64,000 nucleotides of DNA from Pseudomonas silvicola (GTDB lineage: Bacteria > Pseudomonadota > Gammaproteobacteria > Pseudomonadales > Pseudomonadaceae), in the NCBI RefSeq assembly GCF_026651855.1, contig NZ_CP093280.1:3388001-3452000 (forward strand). Reading direction: 5' to 3'. Made by a program: the position numbers and the translations under genes. The notes under the pieces are model-generated. The model had not been told where the DNA came from and made no database searches. It worked only from the letters and a program-made list of their open reading frames with translations. Positions 1 to 12,853 of this stretch are shown piece by piece (position 1 is the first letter of the stretch; the number at the start of each line of letters is the position of its first letter).

Positions 1-433
1 CTTCGGCCTTCAGGCCATGGCTGAGCTGGTACTGGCCATTGAGACAGTCCAGTTCAGTGAAATTCAGCTTGGGGTCGTAATATCTGGCGAAGGTTTGCCA
101 GTCGCCACGCTCGGCCAGCCAGCGCAACCAGCGCAGTTTCATCCAGTTGGCCTGGGGCAGGTCGCCGTGGGCCGCGAGAAATTTCTCGATTTCGTCGTTG
201 CTGGCGGTTTTCAGCCGCGCGGTCAGCTCGTCATAGGCCAGGTAGGGTTCCAGGGGGTAGTCGGCCAGCAGGGGCGCGTACTGGAAGTAGGGGCCGCTGT
301 CGCCCTTGGCCAGGGCGCGCTTGGCCTGGTCGTAATACTGGCGCTGGGTGGTCAGGTCCACTGCATGGGCGCAGGAGACGGCGGTGGCAGAGAGCAGCAG
401 GCAGGACAAGAGGCTAAACAGGCGACCGCGCAT
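1..433 (-). CDS. slt: Soluble lytic murein transglycosylase, N-terminal part (runs off the left edge)
   Basis: This is the N-terminal 144 residues of a periplasmic lytic transglycosylase, which cleaves peptidoglycan to 1,6-anhydro-muropeptides. Reading the minus strand from an ATG at 433 gives a signal peptide (MRGRLFSLLSCLLLSATAV, then a C/A-rich cleavage region). A helical stretch follows with QRQYYDQAKRALAKGD and NWMKLRWLRWLAERGDW, typical of the superhelical U-domain of Slt70. The catalytic domain lies outside the window. An in-frame ATG at 457 would add eight residues before the signal peptide and is less likely. The gene is divergent from uup, as in other Pseudomonas. Its product makes the anhydro-muropeptides whose sugars NagZ (13,960) helps recycle. 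Confidence 0.85.
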   Translation of the reverse strand, partial: MRGRLFSLLSCLLLSATAVSCAHAVDLTTQRQYYDQAKRALAKGDSGPYFQYAPLLADYPLEPYLAYDELTARLKTASNDEIEKFLAAHGDLPQANWMKLRWLRWLAERGDWQTFARYYDPKLNFTELDCLNGQYQLSHGLKAE

Positions 434-634
434 GAGACATCCGTGCAGATAAGGCATGACAAGTGCGGCGTGGCCTGCACTGATTGCTCACTAGCTTAGC
501 CGGTTGCGGGTGGGCGATGAAAGCACTGTGCTTGTATCTGAACATGAATTCGCCGCGAAGCCGCCGTGCGACGGCATTTACTGTGCTGGGCGCCCAAGTC
601 AGGTAGAATGCGCGCCCGGTTTTTGGAGAAACAC

Positions 635-2554
635 ATGACCCTGCTCAAATTAAGCGATGTGTCCCTCGCTTTCGGCGCGATGCCGTTGTTGGACAAAGTG
701 TCCTGGCAGATCGCCCGTGGAGAGCGGGTCTGCATCATCGGTCGCAATGGCACTGGCAAGTCCAGCATGCTGCGCCTGGTCAAGGGCGATCAGAAGCCTG
801 ACGATGGCGAGGTCTGGCGCGCGCCGGGCCTGAAGATCGGCGAGCTGCCACAGGAACTGCCGGTGGCGGACGACCGCACCGTGTTCGACGTGGTCGCCGA
901 AGGCCTGGATGGTGTGGGCGCGCTGCTCGCCGAATATCACCACCTGAGCCAGAACATCGTCACCGATGAAGACCTGACCAAGCTCATGCACGTGCAGTCG
1001 GACCTCGAGGCCCGTGACGGCTGGCGCCTGCAGCAACTGGTGGACAGTACCCTGAGCCGCCTGCAACTGCCGGCCGACAAGACCCTGGCGCAACTGTCCG
1101 GTGGCTGGCGCCGCCGCGTGCTGCTGGCCCAGGCCCTGGTGTCGGAACCCGACCTGTTGCTGCTGGACGAGCCCACCAACCACCTGGACATCGGTGCCAT
1201 CGCCTGGCTGGAAGAGGCCCTTAGCGGTTTTGGCGGCGCCGTGCTGTTCATCACCCACGACCGGTCCTTCCTGCAGAACCTGGCCACCCGCATCCTGGAA
1301 CTGGACCGCGGCGGCCTGATCGACTGGAACGGCGACTACGCCAGCTTCCTGGTGCACAAGGAAGCCATGCTGGCGGCCGAAGAGACCGCCAACGCGCTGT
1401 TCGACAAGCGCCTGGCCCAGGAAGAAGTATGGATCCGCCAGGGCATCAAGGCGCGTCGCACCCGCAACGAGGGCCGCGTGCGCGCCCTGAAGGAATTGCG
1501 CGTGGAGCGCAGCGAGCGTCGCGAGCGCCAGGGCAAGGCCAACATCCAGCTCGATACCGCGGAGAAATCCGGCAAGCAGGTGATGGTGGTCGAGAACGTC
1601 AGCTTTGCCCACCCCGGCGGCCCGTTCCTGGTCAAGGACTTCTCCATGGTGCTGCAGCGTCAGGACCGCATCGGCCTGCTGGGTGCCAACGGCACCGGCA
1701 AGACCACCCTGCTGAAGCTGATGCTGGGTGATCTGCAAGCCACCAGTGGTACCGTTGCCGCCGGCACGCGCCTGGAAGTGGCCTACTTCGACCAGTTGCG
1801 CCACCAGTTGAACCTGGAAAAAACCGTGATCGACAACCTGGCCGAAGGCCGGGACTTCATCGAGATCGACGGCCAAAACCGTCACGTGCTCAGCTACCTG
1901 GGCGACTTCCTGTTCAGCCCCCAGCGTGCCCGCACGCCGGTCAAGGCGTTGTCCGGTGGTGAGCGCGCGCGCCTGCTGCTGGCCAAGCTGTTCAGCAAGC
2001 CAGCCAACCTGCTGGTGCTCGACGAACCGACCAACGACCTCGACGTCGAGACCCTCGAGCTGCTGGAAGAAGTGCTGTCCAGCTTCAAGGGCACGGTACT
2101 GATGGTCAGCCACGACCGGGCCTTCCTCGACAATGTGGTCACCAGCACCCTGGTGTTCGAAGGCGAGGGCAAGGTGCGCGAGTACGTGGGCGGCTACCAG
2201 GACTGGATTCGCCAGGGCGGCTCACCCAAGTTGCTGGGCGTGACCGAGAACAAGTCGGGCAAGGCCGAGCTCAACAGTGCGGTGGTGGAAGCCCCGGCTG
2301 CCGTGGCGGCGCCAGCGGCCGAGGCGCCGGTGGCCAAGAAGAAGCTGAGCTACAAGCTGCAGCGCGAGCTGGAAGCCTTGCCAGGTGAGATCGACGCCCA
2401 GGAGCAGAAGATCGCCGCGCTGGAAGCGACCATGGCTGATGCTGGTTTCTACCAGAAGCCGGCGGCAGAGACCGCCAAGGTCATCGCCGAGCTGGAACAG
2501 GCGCAGGCCAGGCTGGACGAGATGGTCGAGCGCTGGGCTGAGCTGGACGCCTGA
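635..2554 (+). CDS. uup: ABC-F family ATPase Uup
   Basis: This is a 639-aa soluble ABC-F protein with two ATPase cassettes and no membrane segment. Cassette 1 has Walker A GRNGTGKS (about residues 36-43), signature LSGGWRRR and Walker B LLLLDEPTNHLD. Cassette 2 has GANGTGKT, LSGGERAR and LLVLDEPTNDLD. A charged, R/E-rich linker separates them. The C-terminal ~75 residues, from KKKLSYKLQRELEAL, form the coiled coil that distinguishes Uup from Ettr/EttA-type paralogues. Uup is known for roles in ribosome or branched-DNA handling and for suppressing precise transposon excision; the exact role here is inferred from family. The start is the ATG at 635, with GGAGA ten bases upstream and a standard N-terminus (MTLLKLSDVSLAFG). 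The open frame extends further upstream but without support. Confidence 0.92.
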   Translation: MTLLKLSDVSLAFGAMPLLDKVSWQIARGERVCIIGRNGTGKSSMLRLVKGDQKPDDGEVWRAPGLKIGELPQELPVADDRTVFDVVAEGLDGVGALLAEYHHLSQNIVTDEDLTKLMHVQSDLEARDGWRLQQLVDSTLSRLQLPADKTLAQLSGGWRRRVLLAQALVSEPDLLLLDEPTNHLDIGAIAWLEEALSGFGGAVLFITHDRSFLQNLATRILELDRGGLIDWNGDYASFLVHKEAMLAAEETANALFDKRLAQEEVWIRQGIKARRTRNEGRVRALKELRVERSERRERQGKANIQLDTAEKSGKQVMVVENVSFAHPGGPFLVKDFSMVLQRQDRIGLLGANGTGKTTLLKLMLGDLQATSGTVAAGTRLEVAYFDQLRHQLNLEKTVIDNLAEGRDFIEIDGQNRHVLSYLGDFLFSPQRARTPVKALSGGERARLLLAKLFSKPANLLVLDEPTNDLDVETLELLEEVLSSFKGTVLMVSHDRAFLDNVVTSTLVFEGEGKVREYVGGYQDWIRQGGSPKLLGVTENKSGKAELNSAVVEAPAAVAAPAAEAPVAKKKLSYKLQRELEALPGEIDAQEQKIAALEATMADAGFYQKPAAETAKVIAELEQAQARLDEMVERWAELDA

Positions 2555-2561
2555 GGCGCAG

Positions 2562-2626
2562 CTTCAAGCCGCAAGCTGCAGCAAGAGGCGTGAACCGCTT
2601 CTGGCTTGCAGCTTGTGGCTTCCCGC
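2562..2626. repeat. REP-like imperfect inverted repeat after uup
   Basis: The two arms are AAGCCGCAAGCTGCAGC (left) and GCTTGCAGCTTGTGGCTT (right), which pair imperfectly around an A/G-rich loop. The unit lies in the convergent gap between uup and uspA. It resembles the AAGCTGCAAGC-type extragenic palindromes scattered in Pseudomonas genomes and may also act as a bidirectional transcription end. Confidence 0.55.
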
Positions 2627-2644
2627 TGGCAGCTCCAAATACCC

Positions 2645-3085
2645 TTATTCGGCTTTCTTCAGCCGCACGGCCAGCACGTCACATGGCGCGCCATGGAGCA
2701 CGTCGTTGGACGTGGACCCCAACAGCAACGCCAGGCCGTGGCGGGCGTGGCTGCCCACCACCACCAGGTCGCACCCCTTTTCCTTGGCCAGGCCATGGAT
2801 TTCCTGCTTGGGCTGGCCATAGGTCAGGTGGCAGTTGTCTTTGGTCAGTTCCGGGTATTTGGTGATCAACCGCTCAAGGCGCTCCTTGGCCTGGTCGAAC
2901 TGCTGCTGTTGCAGTTGCGACAGATCCATGGGCACGTCGCCGCCAAAGGCCATGGCCATGGGCTCGACGATGTGCACCAGTGATAGCTTGGCGTCCTGGC
3001 TGGCGGACAGTTCGCGGGCCCGGTGAATCACCGGATCGCACTCTTCGGTCAGGTCGACGGCGACCAGAATGTGATGGTAGGGCAT
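2645..3085 (-). CDS. Universal stress protein (UspA family)
   Basis: This is a 146-aa single-domain Usp protein. It begins MPYHHILVAVDLTEECDPV, the classic beta-1/alpha-1 of the family with the conserved Asp. It ends with VVVGSHARHGLALLLGSTSNDVLHGAPCDVLAV. The Gly-rich GSHARHG...GST stretch corresponds to the ATP-binding loop seen in nucleotide-binding Usp proteins, so ATP binding is plausible. The ATG at 3085 is preceded by a GGAGAG ribosome site; the open frame continues 109 codons upstream with non-conserved sequence, so the longer start is rejected. Usp proteins are cytosolic and induced by stress or stationary phase; no specific partner can be read from the sequence. Confidence 0.9.
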   Translation of the reverse strand: MPYHHILVAVDLTEECDPVIHRARELSASQDAKLSLVHIVEPMAMAFGGDVPMDLSQLQQQQFDQAKERLERLITKYPELTKDNCHLTYGQPKQEIHGLAKEKGCDLVVVGSHARHGLALLLGSTSNDVLHGAPCDVLAVRLKKAE

Positions 3086-3195
3086 GGGAAGCTCTCCTGA
3101 CGATGGCGATAGCCTAAGTATGGCCTGTTTCAAGTCGGTCTGTCTGAATGGCGCTAACCAACTCATTTCTAAAGTTTTACAGGGTGCACAGTCAT

Positions 3196-3633
3196 ATGAC
3201 GGTATGGATAGTGGTGTCAATCCTTGCGCTGGTTTTAAGTCCCATGGTCTGGCTGCGTCCCTCGCGCAAACAGAGCGGGCAGATGGCCTTGCGCATGGAA
3301 GCCCGGCGCCTGGGCCTGGCCATGCAATTGGCACCCCAGCAGTGGCCGCACTGGTTGCCCACGGAGCCGCCCAGCCCCTGCGCGCAGTACTGTCGGCCGC
3401 GGCGTTCGCCACAGGCCGCGCAGTTCTGCTACTGGCAGACAGCGCCGGGTACCTGGCTGAACCAGTGGCGCGAGCCTTGTGAAGACCCTGCGCTGCTGGC
3501 GCAGTTCAGCACATTGCCGGGCAATGTCTACAAGGTTGAGGCAGGTCAACAGATGGTTGCCCTGTACTGGGGGGAGCGTGGGGAGGCCAGCGTGCTGGTA
3601 GCAATTGATGCGGTGCTGAAGGCGCTGGCGTGA
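3196..3633 (+). CDS. Conserved Pseudomonas protein with one N-terminal membrane anchor
   Basis: This is a 145-aa protein starting MTVWIVVSILALVLSPMVWLRPS, one transmembrane helix followed directly by a basic patch (RPSRKQSGQMALRMEARR). The remaining ~115 residues are soluble and predicted cytosolic. They contain four cysteines in CAQYC...FCYWQ...EPC. Orthologues occur at this place in Pseudomonas genomes and are sometimes labelled YajC-like, but I see no specific similarity to YajC beyond one N-terminal helix. The ATG at 3196 has AGGGT upstream. An in-frame GTG/ATG 16 codons earlier would put polar residues before the helix. Function unknown. Confidence 0.7.
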   Translation: MTVWIVVSILALVLSPMVWLRPSRKQSGQMALRMEARRLGLAMQLAPQQWPHWLPTEPPSPCAQYCRPRRSPQAAQFCYWQTAPGTWLNQWREPCEDPALLAQFSTLPGNVYKVEAGQQMVALYWGERGEASVLVAIDAVLKALA

Positions 3634-4055
3634 GAGTGGCACTGGCCTTTTTCCGACCTGCGCCCGTCCTTCAGGGTATCGCGAACCCGTTGGAAAGCCG
3701 AATGCCCACACCCCAGGCAATAAAAAGCCCGATAATCTGCGTCGGGCTGGGGTTGGCCAGGCAGGCCGGTAAGACATTTTTGCGTGTTTGGTCGACAGTG
3801 TAGTCGCGAACGAATCTTACGCCCGTCCTTGGCAATTTTTCCTCTTTTTATTTTCAAAACCTGTTTGGCAGCCGTGCAGTCCCGTGTTTCTGGCTGTCAC
3901 AGCAGCGTGCCATCCTGTTGCCGAATGTTGCGTCATCAGGAGGAAGGGCCTCCTGCGCCATTTTGACGCACGCGTGACCGTAAAGTCGCGTTTTTGCGGC
4001 GTTTCAGCGCATTTGACAATTGCCGTTTTTTCCCTGAATGTGTGCATACCCAAAT

Positions 4056-4069
4056 CAAACGGGCGTATG
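4056..4069. promoter_or_regulatory. Possible PsrA-type operator in the fadBA leader
   Basis: CAAAC-GGGC-GTATG differs at one base from the PsrA consensus (G/C)AAAC-N2-4-GTTT(G/C). It lies 164 bp before fadB and about 40 bp after a TTGACA hexamer (4013-4018) that could be a -35 element. PsrA is encoded at 13,078. The surrounding 3,634-4,232 gap contains no convincing gene. Confidence 0.4.
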
Positions 4070-4232
4070 AATTGAGCGTTTGTCTTGTAGGAACGCTCTT
4101 ACAGAATCCCGACAATCACGCTGACGGGTGTGTCTGGCGGCGGGGGAGCGGCAACTGGCGCGAAGGCGCCTGCCGGCCCCGTGCCAGCGTTTGGCGTGTA
4201 CTGTTCAGCTTCCATATCGTGGAGATCAGTTG

Positions 4233-7586
<3,354 letters not shown>

Positions 7587-7603
7587 GCATTCGTGAGTCG
7601 GCG

Positions 7604-7629
7604 AACCGGGGCCAGGTGCCCCGGTTTTT
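7604..7629 (+). terminator. Rho-independent terminator of fadBA
   Basis: Eight-bp stem AACCGGGG / CCCCGGTT with a 7-nt loop, followed by five T residues, 18 bp after the fadA stop. Confidence 0.9.
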
Positions 7630-7665
7630 GTTTTTACAGAATATTTGTTTTTCAGTGAGGCAGAC

Positions 7666-7917
7666 ATGCAGTTGCAGCCAGGGCTATACCGCCACTACAA
7701 AGGCCCCCAGTACCGCGTTTTCGGGGTTGCGCGCCATTCCGAAACCGAGGAAGAGGTGGTCTGCTACCAGGCACTGTACGGCGAGTTTGGCCTGTGGGTG
7801 AGGCCCTTGAGCATGTTTCTGGAATCGGTAGAAGTTGACGGCGAGCGCGTACCGCGCTTTGCTTTGGTCGAGGCCGAACCGAGCCTGTTCGACCCGCCCG
7901 GTGACGTGATCGCTTGA
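7666..7917 (+). CDS. DUF1653 domain protein
   Basis: This is an 83-aa protein with the whole length covered by the DUF1653 pattern: PGLYRHYKGPQYRVFGVARHSETEEEVVCYQALYG...LWVRPLSMFLESV. It is a small beta-rich cytosolic fold; family members have no established activity. The start is the ATG at 7666 (MQLQPGLY), preceded by GAGG. The upstream in-frame ATG at 7645 overlaps the fadA terminator tail and is not used. The gene lies between the fadA terminator and topA. Confidence 0.85.
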   Translation: MQLQPGLYRHYKGPQYRVFGVARHSETEEEVVCYQALYGEFGLWVRPLSMFLESVEVDGERVPRFALVEAEPSLFDPPGDVIA

Positions 7918-7958
7918 TCATCCGCGCTTGACCTCACTCCGTCACCACTATATATAGC

Positions 7959-7975
7959 GGTGCCTCGAAGGCACC
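7959..7975 (+). other. Small hairpin in the topA leader
   Basis: GGTGCCT-CGA-AGGCACC forms a 7-bp stem 40 bp before topA, directly after the TA-rich stretch CTATATATAG. No T-run follows, so it is more likely a leader structure or part of a supercoiling-sensitive promoter than a terminator. Confidence 0.4.
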
Positions 7976-8014
7976 AATCGCTTTCATTTCTAGTATTCAG
8001 GAATTTTCTGATCC

Positions 8015-10645
8015 ATGGGCAAATCGCTGGTCATTGTGGAATCCCCGGCTAAGGCCAAGACCATCAACAAGTATCTGGGCAACCAATACGTGGTGAAGTC
8101 GAGTATCGGCCATATCCGAGACCTGCCCACCAGCGGTTCGGCTAGCGCCACGAAAGAACCGGTGAAGCGTGGCAAGGCCGCGGCCGCCGAGGCACCTGCC
8201 TTGTCGCCCAAGGAAAAGGCGCGCAAGCAACTGGTGGCGCGCATGGGCGTCGACCCGGAGCACGGCTGGAAAGCCCAGTACGAGATCCTTCCCGGCAAGG
8301 AGAAGGTGATCGAGGAGCTGCGCCGGCTCGCCAAGGATGCCGACACCATCTATCTCGCAACCGACTTGGACCGCGAGGGGGAAGCCATTGCCTGGCACCT
8401 GCGCGAAGCCATCGGTGGGGATGACAGCCGCTACAAGCGCGTGGTGTTCAACGAAATCACCAAGAAGGCCATCCAGGAGGCTTTCTCGACGCCGGGCGAG
8501 CTCGATATCGACCGGGTCAACGCCCAGCAGGCGCGTCGTTTCCTCGACCGCGTGGTGGGTTACATGGTCTCGCCGCTGCTGTGGGCCAAGATCGCCCGTG
8601 GCTTGTCCGCCGGCCGTGTGCAGTCGGTGGCGGTGAAGCTGGTGGTGGAGCGTGAGCGCGAGATCCGCGCCTTCAACCCCGAAGAGTACTGGGAGATCCA
8701 CGCTGACCTGGGCACCGCCAAGAACGCGAAGGTGCGGTTCGAAGTGGCACGCGAGAAGGGCGAGGCGTTCAAGCCGCTCAACGAAGCCACCGCCATGGCG
8801 GCCCTGGAGAAACTCAAGGCGTCCACCTACAGCATCGTCAAGCGTGAAGACAAACCGACCAGCAGCAAGCCGTCGGCACCGTTCATCACCTCGACCCTGC
8901 AGCAGGCCGCGAGCAACCGCCTGGGCTTCGGTGTGAAGAAGACCATGATGATGGCCCAGCGCTTGTACGAAGCCGGCTACATCACCTACATGCGTACCGA
9001 CTCCACCAACCTGTCCACCGATGCGGTGGACATGGCGCGCAGCTACATCGAGAAAGAATTCGGCAAGCAATACCTGCCGCCGGCGCCCATGGTGTACGGC
9101 AGCAAGGAGGGCGCCCAGGAGGCGCACGAAGCCATTCGTCCGTCCGACGTCAATACCCACCCGACCAAGCTGGCCGGCATGGAGCGTGACGCCGAGCGCC
9201 TGTACGAGTTGATCTGGCGCCAGTTCCTGGCCTGCCAGATGCCGCCTGCGCAATACCTGTCGACCACGGTTACCGTGGCCGCCGGCGATTTCGAGCTGCG
9301 CGCCAAGGGTCGTATCCTCAAGTTCGACGGTTACACCCGTGTCATGCCGCAAATGGCCAAGCCAGGCGATGACGATGTGCTGCCGGAAATGGACCAGGGC
9401 GAAGTCCTCAAGCTGATCGAGCTGGACCCTACCCAGCACTTCACCAAGCCGCCGGCCCGTTACTCGGAAGCCAGCCTGGTGAAAGAGATGGAAAAACGCG
9501 GTATCGGTCGTCCGTCGACCTATGCGGCCATCATCTCCACCATCCAGGACCGCGGCTACGTGGCCCTGCACAACCGTCGCTTCTACTCCGAGAAGATGGG
9601 TGACATCGTTACCGAACGCCTTTCGGAGAGCTTCTCGAACCTCATGGACTATGGCTTCACCGCCGGCATGGAAGAGAACCTCGACGACGTGGCCCAGGGT
9701 GAGCGCGACTGGAAGAACGTGCTGGATGAGTTCTACGGCGACTTCAAGAACAAGCTGGAAGTGGCCGGCTCGGCCGACAGCGGCATGCGTGCCAACCAGC
9801 CGACGCCGACCGACATCACCTGCCGCGAATGCGGCCGGCACATGATGATCCGTACGGCATCCACCGGTGTTTTCCTGGGCTGCTCGGGTTACAGCCTGCC
9901 GCCGAAAGAACGCTGCAAGGCCACCATCAACCTGGTGCCGGGCGACGAGATCGCCGCCGACGACGAGGGTGAATCCGAGTCGCTGGTACTGCGTGGCAAG
10001 CACCGCTGCCCGATCTGCGCGACCGCCATGGACGCTTACCTGCTGGATGAGAAGCGCAAGCTGCACATCTGCGGTAACAACCCGGATTGCGTGGGTTACG
10101 AGATCGAGGAAGGCAACTACCGCATCAAGGGCTATGAAGGCCCTAGCCTGGAGTGCGACAAGTGCGGCAGCGAGATGCAGCTCAAGACTGGCCGTTTCGG
10201 CAAGTTCTTCGGGTGCACCAACCCTGACTGCAAGAACACCCGCAAGCTGCTGAAGAGTGGCGAGGCGGCGCCGCCGAAGATGGACGCGGTGAAGATGCCT
10301 GAGCTCAAGTGCGAGAAGGTCAACGACACTTACGTGTTGCGTGACGGTGCCTCGGGCCTGTTCCTGGCCGCCAGCCAGTTCCCGAAAAACCGGGAGACCC
10401 GTGCGCCCCTGGTGATCGAGATCATCCCGCACAAGGACGAGATCGATCCCAAGTACCACTTCCTCTGCGAAGCGCCGAAGAAAGACCCTGACGGCCGCCC
10501 CGCAGTGATTCGCTACAGCCGCAAGACCAAGGAGCAGTACGTGCAGACCGAAGTCGACGGCAAACCGACCGGCTGGCGCGCGTTCTACGAAGGCGACAGC
10601 TGGAAGGTCGAGGACAAGCGGGCCAAGGAAAAAGAGCCTGCCTGA
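8015..10645 (+). CDS. topA: DNA topoisomerase I
   Basis: This is an 876-aa type IA topoisomerase that relaxes negative supercoils. The Toprim domain opens with [17 protein letters not shown] and carries the acidic triad in [17 protein letters not shown]. The active-site tyrosine is in [11 protein letters not shown], and the DNA gate region shows [19 protein letters not shown] and [12 protein letters not shown]. The C-terminus has several zinc-ribbon repeats with CxxC pairs (CRECG..., CPICA..., CDKCGSEM...). These are followed by a P. putida-type basic tail. The start at 8015 is fixed by the conserved N-terminus. A strong terminator follows at 10,660. Confidence 0.97.
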   Translation: MGKSLVIVESPAKAKTINKYLGNQYVVKSSIGHIRDLPTSGSASATKEPVKRGKAAAAEAPALSPKEKARKQLVARMGVDPEHGWKAQYEILPGKEKVIEELRRLAKDADTIYLATDLDREGEAIAWHLREAIGGDDSRYKRVVFNEITKKAIQEAFSTPGELDIDRVNAQQARRFLDRVVGYMVSPLLWAKIARGLSAGRVQSVAVKLVVEREREIRAFNPEEYWEIHADLGTAKNAKVRFEVAREKGEAFKPLNEATAMAALEKLKASTYSIVKREDKPTSSKPSAPFITSTLQQAASNRLGFGVKKTMMMAQRLYEAGYITYMRTDSTNLSTDAVDMARSYIEKEFGKQYLPPAPMVYGSKEGAQEAHEAIRPSDVNTHPTKLAGMERDAERLYELIWRQFLACQMPPAQYLSTTVTVAAGDFELRAKGRILKFDGYTRVMPQMAKPGDDDVLPEMDQGEVLKLIELDPTQHFTKPPARYSEASLVKEMEKRGIGRPSTYAAIISTIQDRGYVALHNRRFYSEKMGDIVTERLSESFSNLMDYGFTAGMEENLDDVAQGERDWKNVLDEFYGDFKNKLEVAGSADSGMRANQPTPTDITCRECGRHMMIRTASTGVFLGCSGYSLPPKERCKATINLVPGDEIAADDEGESESLVLRGKHRCPICATAMDAYLLDEKRKLHICGNNPDCVGYEIEEGNYRIKGYEGPSLECDKCGSEMQLKTGRFGKFFGCTNPDCKNTRKLLKSGEAAPPKMDAVKMPELKCEKVNDTYVLRDGASGLFLAASQFPKNRETRAPLVIEIIPHKDEIDPKYHFLCEAPKKDPDGRPAVIRYSRKTKEQYVQTEVDGKPTGWRAFYEGDSWKVEDKRAKEKEPA

Positions 10646-10659
10646 TTCATCGCCCACAA

Positions 10660-10685
10660 AACCGCGCTTCGGCGCGGTTTTTTTT
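10660..10685 (+). terminator. Rho-independent terminator of topA
   Basis: Eight-bp GC-rich stem AACCGCGC / GCGCGGTT with a TTCG tetraloop, followed by T6 or more, 14 bp after the topA stop. Confidence 0.93.
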
Positions 10686-10820
10686 GCCTGCGCTTGCTGG
10701 TCTTTTTGGGACTGGGTGAAGCCCGGGAAGCGTGCGCCAATGATTTGCCTTGCAGCAAGCGGCTGCCATCGCGGAAACTGTTCGTCTGCCCGAACCCCGT
10801 CTTTCCCGGAGGGTGCCCCC

Positions 10821-11345
10821 ATGGCCCACGAACTCTATACCCGTACCAATCAGAAAATCTATTTTGCCGGCTTGTCCCTCGAGGCCTTGGGCAAGGCCGA
10901 GCAAGGTCAGGCAATGAATGCCATGGCGCGTATCCAGGCCGAGCGCGAATCGGCGCTGTTTCACCTGTATGGCGCCCTGCTGGGGTTGTGCCATGAGATC
11001 GCCGGCTTCTACCGTTTGCCCCAGGCGGCTACCCCGCGTGCCGAAGAGCTGTTGACCCGCGAAGTACTGGCCCAGATTGCCATTCCCGAAATGGCCGAAC
11101 TGGTAGAACTGGCCCAGGCCCCCGGTACCTGGGTGCATGAACTGCTCGCCGCCCATGCGGCGCTGCACCGCCCGCCCCAGGCCCCCAAAGTGGCCAAGGG
11201 CGATGTCACTCAGCCACTGATCGTGGCAGTCAACCTCGATGCCCCTGAAGAGCCCGAGGAACTGACCCGCGAGGTGCTTGAGGGCTGGCGTCAGCAGCTC
11301 AAGAGCCTGGCGGTTCGTTACCGTGATGGCCTCAGTGAGTGCTGA
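10821..11345 (+). CDS. DUF6586 family protein
   Basis: This is a 174-aa, mostly helical acidic protein starting MAHELYTRTNQKIYFAGLSLEALGKAE, with no signal peptide, membrane segment or catalytic motif that I can see. It matches the short conserved protein found after topA in Pseudomonas (DUF6586). The ATG at 10,821 follows the strong site GGAGGG at 10,809; the open frame 35 codons upstream is non-conserved. Function unknown. Confidence 0.75.
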   Translation: MAHELYTRTNQKIYFAGLSLEALGKAEQGQAMNAMARIQAERESALFHLYGALLGLCHEIAGFYRLPQAATPRAEELLTREVLAQIAIPEMAELVELAQAPGTWVHELLAAHAALHRPPQAPKVAKGDVTQPLIVAVNLDAPEEPEELTREVLEGWRQQLKSLAVRYRDGLSEC

Positions 11346-11395
11346 TTGCGTCAACCGCTGCTACAATGGCGCCCTCACGTGGAGAACCCCTTTTT

Positions 11396-11629
11396 ATGCC
11401 AACGTCCTTTCTTGAAATTGTCGAGTTGCCTGACGGCCGAATTGAATTGCGCCGTGCCGAGGATGAAGGCTCGCTCGTGACCTTGAACTTCTCCGAAGAC
11501 GCCAAGGCATTCCTGCAGGGACAGCATGTTGAAGTCGCCAAGGCCATGCTCAGCGTCGGCGTGCAGATGGCCGGCAAAATGGTCGAAGGCGAGATCGAAA
11601 AAGAAGAAGGCCCGCGCGTTCTGCATTGA
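11396..11629 (+). CDS. Conserved small acidic protein
   Basis: This is a 77-aa protein (MPTSFLEIVELPDGRIELRRAEDEGSLVTLNFSEDAKAFLQ...) with a beta-rich N-terminal half and a C-terminal helix ending in an E/K-rich tail. Start chosen at the ATG at 11,396 with GGAGA 10-14 bases upstream; the 19 codons of open frame before it overlap the preceding gene. It is found next to sulA/lexA in Pseudomonas genomes. No known domain; function unknown. Confidence 0.7.
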   Translation: MPTSFLEIVELPDGRIELRRAEDEGSLVTLNFSEDAKAFLQGQHVEVAKAMLSVGVQMAGKMVEGEIEKEEGPRVLH

Positions 11630-11728
11630 TCGCTTGCAGACGCCCCTGGCAGCCCGGTCTGGCAGGGATATCACGCGGCCATGTCCGCTGCTTGCTTGCG
11701 TCCAAGCTGTGTAATCGCCAGCGGGGTA

Positions 11729-12205
11729 TCAGGCCATGCGGATGTTCAGGCTCTGGGCATCACCGATACGTGCGGCGGCGATCAACTGCTGACGAGCGCT
11801 GGCAGGCAGTGGATTGACCCAACTCACCACGGTGTGGCTGCGGCCCAGGCGCAGGGCTTCGCCGGCCAGTTGCAGGGCCGTCTGGTTGCCGCCTGGTTGC
11901 AGGATCAGTATGCGCTCGCGGTTGAGCCCTGCGTCCCGAAGCCAGGCCTGGGTCAGGCTGGCGGGCGGGGCGATCAGGGTCAGCCAGCGCGCATCCAGGT
12001 CTTCGCTGAGCTCGCGCAGCATCGGTGCCAGCAGGTTCAGGCAGTTCCCGGTAGCGCCACGCAATGACACTTCACTGAAGGCTTCGGGCTGTGGGGCCGT
12101 CCAGGGCACTTCGCTTGCGTGGGTGAACAGCGGCGCGACAGGTTGGGCCATGAAGGCCTCGAACAAGGACAGTTGAGCCGGTTGCATCGGTTGTGGGAAC
12201 TGCAT
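11729..12205 (-). CDS. sulA: SOS-induced cell division inhibitor SulA
   Basis: This is a 158-aa protein with the SulA/RecA-like core. Residues SLRGATGNCLNLLAPMLRELSEDLDARWLTLIAPP and TVVSWVNPLPASARQQL match the FtsZ-binding fold of Pseudomonas SulA. It binds FtsZ and blocks septation during DNA damage. It lies 10 bp downstream of lexA in the same direction. It therefore shares the lexA promoter with its two SOS boxes, and a separate box is not visible directly before it. Confidence 0.88.
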   Translation of the reverse strand: MQFPQPMQPAQLSLFEAFMAQPVAPLFTHASEVPWTAPQPEAFSEVSLRGATGNCLNLLAPMLRELSEDLDARWLTLIAPPASLTQAWLRDAGLNRERILILQPGGNQTALQLAGEALRLGRSHTVVSWVNPLPASARQQLIAAARIGDAQSLNIRMA

Positions 12206-12215
12206 GTAGCCTCCT

Positions 12216-12824
12216 TTATCGACGTATGACGCCGACGCTCAAGCCTTCGATGACCAGGTCCTGGTCCTTGAGGTTGACTTCGATGGGTGCGAACTCGGGG
12301 TTTTCCGCCAGCAGGAATACCTTGCTGCCTTCGCGCTTGAAGCGCTTGACGGTGACCTCGTCGCCGATGCGCGCTACCACGATCTGGCCATTGCGGGCCT
12401 CGCGGCAGGTGTGCACGGCCAGCAGGTCACCGTCGAAGATGCCGACGTCCTTCATGCTCATGCCGTGCACGCGCAGCAGGTAGTCGGCCCGGGGGTGGAA
12501 GAAAGTGGGGTTGATGTTGCAGGATTCCTCGATGTGCTGCTGGGCCAGGATGGGGGCGCCGGCAGCAACCCGGCCGATGATGGGCAGGGTGGATTCGTCG
12601 GCCTTGGCCTCGAAACCAGGAATGCGGATGCCGCGGGACGCGCCCGGGGTCATCTCGATGGCCCCCTTGCGCGCCAGCGCCTTGAGGTGTTCTTCAGCGG
12701 CGTTCGGCGACTTGAAGCCCAGTTCCTGGGCGATTTCCGCACGGGTGGGCGGAAAGCCGTTGTCGTCGAGGCAGCGCTTGATGAAAGCCAGGATCTCGGC
12801 TTGGCGTGGCGTCAGTTTCAGCAT
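12216..12824 (-). CDS. lexA: LexA repressor
   Basis: This is the 202-aa SOS repressor and self-cleaving serine protease. The N-terminal winged helix contains [19 protein letters not shown]...[24 protein letters not shown]. The cleavage site is Ala88-Gly89 in GRVAAGAP. The catalytic dyad is Ser123 in GMSMKD and Lys160 in VTVKRF. It represses its own operon (lexA-sulA) through the boxes at 12,835-12,869 and is inactivated by RecA-ssDNA. The start at 12,824 ([12 protein letters not shown]) is canonical. Confidence 0.97.
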   Translation of the reverse strand: MLKLTPRQAEILAFIKRCLDDNGFPPTRAEIAQELGFKSPNAAEEHLKALARKGAIEMTPGASRGIRIPGFEAKADESTLPIIGRVAAGAPILAQQHIEESCNINPTFFHPRADYLLRVHGMSMKDVGIFDGDLLAVHTCREARNGQIVVARIGDEVTVKRFKREGSKVFLLAENPEFAPIEVNLKDQDLVIEGLSVGVIRR

Positions 12825-12834
12825 GTCGATCGCT

Positions 12835-12850
12835 CTGTCTTTTTATACAG
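12835..12850. promoter_or_regulatory. SOS (LexA) box 1
   Basis: On the minus strand CTGTATAAAAAGACAG, a CTG-N10-CAG palindrome 10 bp upstream of lexA. Confidence 0.85.
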
Positions 12851-12853
12851 TGA

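Noticed and set aside
3784-4075. Short plus-strand ORFs in the fadB upstream gap
   Set aside because: Cys/Arg-rich translations without a ribosome site or family; more likely promoter DNA.
7997-10822. 941-codon minus-strand frame over topA
   Set aside because: Shadow of topA; no ribosome site or recognisable domain.
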